Part shown: one piece after another, positions 58,980 to 64,000 of the stretch
Layout: each line of letters starts with the position of its first letter
Numbering within the stretch: position 1 is the first letter of the stretch
Source of the DNA: JAENVU01 sp963765075
GTDB taxonomy: Bacteria; Actinomycetota; Acidimicrobiia; IMCC26256; JAENVU01
Reading direction: 5' to 3'
Length of the DNA stretch: 64,000 bases
NCBI GenBank assembly: GCA_963765075.1
Contig: CAVXVA010000003.1
Coordinates: forward strand, 868,001-932,000
Made by a program: the position numbers and the translations under genes
The notes under the pieces: model-generated
What the model was told of the DNA's origin: nothing
What the model saw: only the letters and a program-made list of their open reading frames with translations
Database searches by the model: none

Positions 58980-60233
58980 TCAGGAGGTGGGGGTGGACGC
59001 GATGTCGGAGCGACGGAGGAGGCCGGGCCAGGAGATCAGGTCGGCGGCTTCGTAGGCCCTGGTGCGTGCGGCGGCAACATCCGCGCCCAGCGCCGTGACC
59101 GCCAGCACCCGGCCACCCGCGGTCACGATGTCGTCACCGCGCCGAGCGGTGCCGGCGTGGAAGACCACGACGTCGTCGAGCGCGTTGGCGGCGTCGAGGC
59201 CGGAGATGACATCGCCGGTCCGCGGCTCCGCCGGGTAGTGCTCGGCGGCGAGCACGACGGTGACGCACGCGTTTTCGACGAACTCGATCGGGGTTTCCAA
59301 CCGGCCCGTGGCAGCTTCGGCACAGTGCACGGCGAGATCGCTGGCGAACCGGGGCACCACCACTTCACACTCGGGATCGCCGAACCGGACGTTGTACTCG
59401 ATCACCTTCGGGCCCTGCGGGGTGAGCATGAGACCCGCGTACAACACGCCGCGGTATTCGATGCCCTGGCGCGCGAGTGTGGCCAAGGTCGGTTGCACCG
59501 CGCGGTCCATGATCTCGTCGACGACTGCCGCGGTCGCGACCGGGACGGGCGAGTACGCCCCCATGCCGCCCGTGTTCGGTCCGGCATCGGCGTCGCCAAC
59601 CCGCTTGAAGTCCTGGGCCGGGGCCAGGGGGACGCCGGTGGTCGACCCATCGCAGAACACGAGCAGTGAGAGTTCGGGGCCCGTGAGCCCTTCCTCGATC
59701 ACAACAGTGCGACCCGCGTCGCCGAAGGCGCGACCGGCGAGGTATTCCCGCACGCCGTCGCGCGCCTCGGCCAACGACTCGGTGACCAACACGCCCTTGC
59801 CCGCAGCCAGACCGTCGGTCTTGACCACGTACAGGCCGGGCAACGTCTCCAGGTAGGCGAGAGCGGCAGGCTCCTGCGCCGCAGTGAACGTGGCGTGCTG
59901 CGCGGTGGGAACCTCGGCATCGGCGAGGAGCTGTTTCATCCACGCCTTCGAACCCTCGAGTTGTGCCGCAGCGGCCGACGGACCGAACACGGCCAGGCCT
60001 CGGCCGCGCAACTCGTCGGCGAGGCCGTCGACCAGCGGCGCCTCGGGACCGATGACGGCGAGGTCGAACACTTCGAGGTTGGCCATGGCGTCGTCGAGAT
60101 CCATGCACGGACCCACGTCGGCGATACCAGGATTGCCCGGGGCCACGACGACCCCGTCGACCACCGGGGAACGTGACAGACCCCACGCGAGCGCGTGTTC
60201 GCGCCCGCCACCTCCGACAACCAAGACCTGCAT
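58980..60233 (-). CDS. purD: Phosphoribosylamine-glycine ligase
   Basis: The 417-residue ATP-grasp enzyme has VLVVGGGGREHALAWGL, VIGPEAPLVDGLADELRGRG, FGPSAAAAQLEGSKAWMKQL, YVVKTDGLAAGKGVLV, DADAGPNTGGMGAYSPVP and LTPQGPKVIEYNVRFGDPE. It makes GAR. ATG 60233 shares one base with the stop of the 31-codon gene (TGATG), and no Shine-Dalgarno is evident. Confidence 0.96.
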   Translation of the reverse strand: MQVLVVGGGGREHALAWGLSRSPVVDGVVVAPGNPGIADVGPCMDLDDAMANLEVFDLAVIGPEAPLVDGLADELRGRGLAVFGPSAAAAQLEGSKAWMKQLLADAEVPTAQHATFTAAQEPAALAYLETLPGLYVVKTDGLAAGKGVLVTESLAEARDGVREYLAGRAFGDAGRTVVIEEGLTGPELSLLVFCDGSTTGVPLAPAQDFKRVGDADAGPNTGGMGAYSPVPVATAAVVDEIMDRAVQPTLATLARQGIEYRGVLYAGLMLTPQGPKVIEYNVRFGDPECEVVVPRFASDLAVHCAEAATGRLETPIEFVENACVTVVLAAEHYPAEPRTGDVISGLDAANALDDVVVFHAGTARRGDDIVTAGGRVLAVTALGADVAAARTRAYEAADLISWPGLLRRSDIASTPTS

Positions 60234-60328
60234 CAATCCCGCTTTCGAGCCTGCGGCGCAGGCCGCTCGGGCCCCACTCGGTCAGCGCGACATCGGTACA
60301 CAGGCGTGCAGACCTCGCTTCGGTTCAT
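60233..60328 (-). CDS. 31-residue micro-protein or leader peptide between purA and purD
   Basis: ATG 60328 overlaps the purA stop (ATGA) and the TGA shares its last base with the purD ATG (TGATG). The peptide starts MNRSEVCTPV and contains RVGPERPAP. It has the same length as, and 15 of 31 residues identical to, the product at 56713-56808 between purB and purC, with an identical 20-nt DNA core at the same distance (27-28 nt) from the next start codon. After the core a GCCTGC-GCC-GCAGGC hairpin can form. The repeated setting argues for a real gene family. Function unknown. Confidence 0.65.
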   Translation of the reverse strand: MNRSEVCTPVYRCRADRVGPERPAPQARKRD

Positions 60329-61617
60329 GCCGCTCGCGGGAGCACGACCGTCTGGTCGCGGGCTGGGCCGACGGACACGAAGCTCACGTGCACCCCGGTG
60401 TACTCCTCGATGAAGCGGACGTAGTCGCGAGCTTCCGGCGGGAGATCGTCGAGGCGTTCGGCGCGTTCGATATCGGACTGCCAGCCCTTGAACGTCTCGT
60501 AGATCGGCTGCACCTTGTGAATGATCGACTGGTGGTACGGCACGTGGTCGTAGCGGGTCCCGTCTTCGCCGAGGTAGCCCACACACACCTTGAGTTCGGG
60601 CAGTGGTGAGAGCACGTCGAGCTTCGTGATCGCGAGTTCGGTGCACGTGTTGAGCCTCGACGCGTGCTTCACCATCACGAGATCGAGCCAGCCGGTCCGG
60701 CGTCGGCGCTTGGTGTTGGTCCCGAACTCCGCACCTCGATCGACGAGGAGATCGCCGACCTCGTCGCCCTCGAGGAGTTCCGCCGGGAACGGACCGGCGC
60801 CGACACGCGTCGTGTACGCCTTCACCACGCCGACGATGCGCTCGAGATCGCGCGGGCCGGCGCCCGCGCCGGCACAGACCGCCCCCGACACCGGGTTGCT
60901 CGACGTCACGAATGGATAGGTGCCGTGATCGAGGTCGAGGAAGGTCGCCTGGGCACCTTCGAACAGGACCCACTGCGAAGCGTCGAGCGCTTCGTGCACG
61001 AGGTGCACGGTGTCGTCGACCAATGGCTCCAGCCGCGGGGCGAGGTCGAGGTATTGCTTGGCCAGCGCGTCGGCATCGACCGGCAACCGGTTGTAGACCT
61101 TGGTCAACACACCGTTCTTCTCGCGCAGGGCGAGGTCGAGCTTCTCCCGGAAGATCTTCGGGTCGAAGAGGTCCTGCACCCGCAACCCCACCCGCATTGC
61201 CTTGTCGGCGTAGGCCGGGCCGATCCCACGCTTGGTGGTGCCGAGCTTGGCGTTGCCGAGGTAGCGCTCGTTCAGCCGGTCGATCTCCTGGTGGTACGGC
61301 ATGATCAGGTGCGCGTTCCCGGAGAGCCGCAAGGTGCGGGTATCGATGCCCCGACCTTCGAGCATCTCGAGTTCGGCCAGCAGCACAGCGGGATCGACCA
61401 CCACACCGTTGCCGATGACCGGTACCACCCACGGGTAGAGGATCCCGCTCGGCACGAGTTGGAGCTTGAACACCTCGCCAGCGACCACCAGCGTGTGCCC
61501 TGCGTTATGGCCACCCTGGTAGCGGACGCACAACGAGGCCTCCTTGGCCAGGTAGTCGGTAAACCGACCCTTGCCCTCGTCTCCCCATTGGGTTCCGACG
61601 ACTACTGCTCCGGGCAC
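60325..61617 (-). CDS. purA: Adenylosuccinate synthetase
   Basis: The 430-residue GTP-dependent enzyme starts GAVVVGTQWGDEGKGRFTDY, with Arg where GDEGKGK is usual. RYQGGHNAGHT, GTTKRGIGPAYADKAMRVGL, FEGAQATFLDLDHGTYPFVT and GEDGTRYDHVPYHQS are typical. It joins IMP and aspartate toward AMP. GGTGAG precedes the GTG start. The leader upstream folds into two hairpins (61636-61686). Head of the purA-purD run. Confidence 0.95.
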   Translation of the reverse strand: MPGAVVVGTQWGDEGKGRFTDYLAKEASLCVRYQGGHNAGHTLVVAGEVFKLQLVPSGILYPWVVPVIGNGVVVDPAVLLAELEMLEGRGIDTRTLRLSGNAHLIMPYHQEIDRLNERYLGNAKLGTTKRGIGPAYADKAMRVGLRVQDLFDPKIFREKLDLALREKNGVLTKVYNRLPVDADALAKQYLDLAPRLEPLVDDTVHLVHEALDASQWVLFEGAQATFLDLDHGTYPFVTSSNPVSGAVCAGAGAGPRDLERIVGVVKAYTTRVGAGPFPAELLEGDEVGDLLVDRGAEFGTNTKRRRRTGWLDLVMVKHASRLNTCTELAITKLDVLSPLPELKVCVGYLGEDGTRYDHVPYHQSIIHKVQPIYETFKGWQSDIERAERLDDLPPEARDYVRFIEEYTGVHVSFVSVGPARDQTVVLPRAA

Positions 61618-61635
61618 TGCTCACCCCCGCGAAAA

Positions 61636-61686
61636 GGACCGGATCCTCGCGAGGAACCGGTCCACAACGTGACTGCACTCACGTTG
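61636..61686 (-). promoter_or_regulatory. Two-hairpin leader upstream of purA
   Basis: Hairpin one: CAACGTGA/TCACGTTG (61665-61672 with 61679-61686), loop of 6. Hairpin two: GGACCGG/CCGGTCC (61636-61642 with 61657-61663) enclosing CCTCG/CGAGG. Both lie between a TAACCT -10 candidate (61692-61697) and the GTG, so they would form in a leader of roughly 70 nt. They may be regulatory, for example an attenuator. Confidence 0.5.
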
Positions 61687-61691
61687 GGAGC

Positions 61692-61697
61692 AGGTTA
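61692..61697 (-). promoter_or_regulatory. Candidate -10 hexamer TAACCT for purA
   Basis: TAACCT on the minus strand stands just before the two leader hairpins. No clear -35 was found. Confidence 0.4.
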
Positions 61698-61818
61698 GTC
61701 GACTGGTGGTCCGGCCCGACGGGCTGAAGCGACCGAAGCCGCGCACTCGACTCCCCACCTGCATTGCACGGCATCACCAGACTGACCAGACTGCAAGGCC
61801 CGAGGAAAGGACCGGTGC

Positions 61819-63222
61819 ATGCGGCGCTTGAGTGGGATGGACACGGCGTTCCTCTATCTGGAGACGCCGACTGCGCACATGCACGTCCAGGCCGTGATGC
61901 TGCTCGACCCGTCCACGGTCCCTGGCGGCTACTCGTTCGAGAAGATCAAAGCCCAACTCGCGCAGCGCCTCCCTGCCCTTCCCGAATTCCGACGTCGGCT
62001 CGGCTGGGTGCCCTTCGATCTGCACCGGCCGATCTGGTTCGACGATCCGGACTTCGACCTCGACTACCACCTTCATCACATCGCGGTCCCGGCCCCGGGC
62101 ACGCCCGCCCAGCTCGCCGACATCATCGGCGACCTCGCGGGCCGACCGCTCGACCGCGACCGGCCGCTCTGGGACTTCTGGGTGATCGAGGGCGTCGAAG
62201 CGGGCACTGCGGTCGCGGTTGTCGCGCGCATGCACCACGCGACGATCGACGGCGTTTCGGGATCGAGCCTGATCACGAGCATCCTCGACCTCGAACCGGC
62301 GCCGGCCCCGCCCGAGCCCGTCGACGAGTGGGAACCGGAACACAAGCCGTCGGACATCGAGATGGTTCGCCACGCCCTCCTCTCCCGGCTGCGCCGTCCG
62401 ATGCCGTACGCGTTCGCGCTGGCGACCCCGAACATCGTGCGGAGCGCGATCGGCATCACCCGGGTGCGAAGGGACCCGAGTCTCCCGTCGGGCGGCACAC
62501 CCTTCAACACGCCGATCACCCCGTGGAACGCGCCGCTGACCGCGCATCGCCGGGTGGCATTCGCGTCGGTCCCCCTCGACGAGGTCAAGGCCATCAAGAC
62601 CGCGCTCGACTGCACCGTCAACGATGTGGTCCTCGCCACCGCGACCGGCGCGTTGCGTCGCTATCTCCAGCACCTCGACGCGTTGCCCGACCGTCCGTTG
62701 ATCGCGTCGTGCCCGGTCTCGGTCCGCAGCGAGGACACCGCACACATCGAGAGTGCGAACAAGGTCTCTTCAATGTTCGTGTCGTTGCCCACCCAACTCG
62801 ACGACGTCAGGGAACAGGTGGAGCACATCCGGGGTGCCACCAAGGGAGCGAAGGAAGAGCACCACGCCATGGGCGCCCGCACCCTCATGGAGCTGGGCGA
62901 ACTTGCGGGACCGCTCAGTTTCGGGCTCGCCAGCCGGCTGCTCGGTGGGCTCGCCGGTCGGGGTGCCGTCCCGATCAACCTGGTCATCTCCAACGTGCCC
63001 GGCCCGCCGTTCCCGCTCTATCTCGCCGGGGCGCGGGTCGTCTCATTGCTTCCCCTCGGCCCGCCGATCGAAGGGGCCGGCCTGAATGTCACCGTGCTCA
63101 GCTACCTCGACCGCATGGACTGGGGCTTCATCGCCTGCCGAGAACTTGCACCGCACCTGCACGTACTCGCTCACGCCATCGAGGACGCGCACGCCGATCT
63201 GCGCAAGACTGCCGGCTTGTGA
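61819..63222 (+). CDS. Wax ester synthase/diacylglycerol acyltransferase (WS/DGAT)
   Basis: This 467-residue enzyme has LSGMDTAFLYLETPTAHMHV, the catalytic HHATIDGVSG (HHxxxDG), CTVNDVVLATATGALRRYL and the late INLVISNVPGPPFPLYLAGA. WS/DGAT enzymes esterify acyl-CoA with fatty alcohols or diacylglycerol to make storage wax or triacylglycerol at the membrane. GGAAAGG lies upstream of the ATG. The stop overlaps the next gene (GTGA). Confidence 0.95.
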   Translation: MRRLSGMDTAFLYLETPTAHMHVQAVMLLDPSTVPGGYSFEKIKAQLAQRLPALPEFRRRLGWVPFDLHRPIWFDDPDFDLDYHLHHIAVPAPGTPAQLADIIGDLAGRPLDRDRPLWDFWVIEGVEAGTAVAVVARMHHATIDGVSGSSLITSILDLEPAPAPPEPVDEWEPEHKPSDIEMVRHALLSRLRRPMPYAFALATPNIVRSAIGITRVRRDPSLPSGGTPFNTPITPWNAPLTAHRRVAFASVPLDEVKAIKTALDCTVNDVVLATATGALRRYLQHLDALPDRPLIASCPVSVRSEDTAHIESANKVSSMFVSLPTQLDDVREQVEHIRGATKGAKEEHHAMGARTLMELGELAGPLSFGLASRLLGGLAGRGAVPINLVISNVPGPPFPLYLAGARVVSLLPLGPPIEGAGLNVTVLSYLDRMDWGFIACRELAPHLHVLAHAIEDAHADLRKTAGL

Positions 63223-64000
63223 CCTTGGTGCCGCCCCGCAACTCGATGGACCGTCGGTCGTTCCTCGGAGTCGCGGCCGGCACCGCGGCCGGGTTGGCGC
63301 TGCTCGCGGCCCAACCGACCCGCGCGCTCGCCGCCACACCGTCACCGTTCCTGCTCGGCGTGGCGTCGGGCGACCCGCTGCCGAACGGCGTCGTGCTGTG
63401 GACTCGCCTGGCCCGGGATCTGAGCGATCCCGCCGGAGGTATGGGCACGCGCCCGGCACGGGTGCGCTGGGAAGTCGCGACCGACGCCCGCATGCGTCGC
63501 ATCGTCCGCAAGGGCGACGCCACCGCCCGACCCGCTCACGCCCACACCGTGCACGTCGACGTTCGGGGCCTGCAGCCCGGTCGTGAGTACTGGTACCGGT
63601 TTCGAAGTGGCGGGACCGCGACCGAGCCGGCGCGCACCCGCACCGCACCGGCGCGCGACGCGCGCGGCGGTGAGCTGACGATCGCCCAGGTGTCGTGCCA
63701 GCGCATGGACCACGGCGCCTTCGCCGCGTACGCCGACATCGCCGCCGCGGCCCCGGATGTCGTGACCCATCTGGGCGACTACATCTACGAGTACCCGATC
63801 ACGTTCGGCCAGCAGCTCACCGACCTCCCCGTCGATCTCGCCGACTACCGGCTGCGTTACGCGCGCTACAAGCAGGACCCGGAGTTGCAGAAGGCCCACG
63901 CGATCGCGCCGTTCGTCGTCACGTGGGACGACCACGAAGTCGAGAACAACTACACCGGGCTCGTGCCCCAGGAGGGCAGTGTCACGCCGGACCACGCGTC
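63219..64000 (+). CDS. PhoD-type alkaline phosphatase, 3' end outside window
   Basis: The visible 260 residues begin with a Tat signal (NSMDRRSFLGVAAGTAAG), then FLLGVASGDPLPNGVVLWTR, the PhoD N-domain REYWYRFRSGG, and the start of the metallophosphatase core: IAQVSCQRMDHGAFAAYADI, THLGDYIYEYP and VVTWDDHEVENNY with metal ligands Asp and His. Exported folded with its metals, it frees phosphate from phosphodiesters or monoesters. GTG 63219 overlaps the WS/DGAT stop; ATG 63246 is an alternative start. Confidence 0.9.
   Translation, partial: MTLVPPRNSMDRRSFLGVAAGTAAGLALLAAQPTRALAATPSPFLLGVASGDPLPNGVVLWTRLARDLSDPAGGMGTRPARVRWEVATDARMRRIVRKGDATARPAHAHTVHVDVRGLQPGREYWYRFRSGGTATEPARTRTAPARDARGGELTIAQVSCQRMDHGAFAAYADIAAAAPDVVTHLGDYIYEYPITFGQQLTDLPVDLADYRLRYARYKQDPELQKAHAIAPFVVTWDDHEVENNYTGLVPQEGSVTPDHA

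Overview
The window is a high-GC, gene-dense stretch of an actinobacterial chromosome. A BldC-type regulator, small PurL with PurS/PurQ, a WS/DGAT acyltransferase, CYP142-like and other P450s, SDR and luciferase-like oxidoreductases, and many start codons 6-8 nt after a TANNNT hexamer (leaderless style) fit Actinomycetota. The mixture, with a CsrA and a fused polymerase/flippase, suggests Acidimicrobiia; this placement is an inference. No prophage, insertion sequence, integrase or CRISPR array was seen. Coding density is very high and many neighbours overlap by ATGA, GTGA or TGATG.

Layout. 1-7.7 kb: a MaoC-type hydratase running off the left edge, LON-domain and SirB1-type proteins, then a copper module (YcnI-like, CopC-CopD fusion) divergent from an ECF sigma factor and coupled to its zinc-finger anti-sigma, plus a His-rich membrane protein and a HIT protein. 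7.7-13.6 kb: a membrane glycosyltransferase and catabolic genes (three SDRs, a TIM-barrel isomerase, a thioesterase, a luciferase-like oxidoreductase). 13.6-28.5 kb: polyamine uptake and catabolism (potADBC, aldehyde dehydrogenases, class III aminotransferases, Lrp-type regulator, alanine dehydrogenase) around a bioAFD biotin operon. 28.5-32.7 kb: csrA, a LuxR-type regulator with a degenerate receiver, two P450s, a NIPSNAP-like protein and tRNA-Lys. 32.7-45.7 kb: an exopolysaccharide locus with a priming sugar transferase, chain-length protein, GT4, a fused polymerase-ligase/flippase, two P-loop kinases, an NDP-sugar epimerase and two paralogous secreted beta-helix proteins at its flanks. 45.7-47.6 kb: tRNA-Glu, -Asp, -Phe, bldC, an orphan ParA and a zinc-ribbon protein. 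47.5-61.6 kb: purine (and pyrE) genes purFM, purL and a long minus-strand run purA-purD-vapBC-purB-purC-purS-purQ-pyrE. 61.8-64 kb: WS/DGAT and a PhoD-type phosphatase cut by the right edge.

The most novel signal is a pair of unannotated 31-codon genes, one between purB and purC and one between purA and purD. They have identical length, align without gaps at 15 of 31 positions, share a central RVGPERPxP motif and an identical 20-nt DNA core, and each overlaps both the upstream stop and the downstream start codon. They look like a family of translationally coupled micro-proteins or leader peptides for purine genes.

Four otherwise intact genes (copCD, potD, bioF and a beta-propeller lipoprotein) each carry a single extra base that shifts the frame. 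This could be real decay or, more likely, residual sequencing indels, and it should be settled before those genes are called broken.
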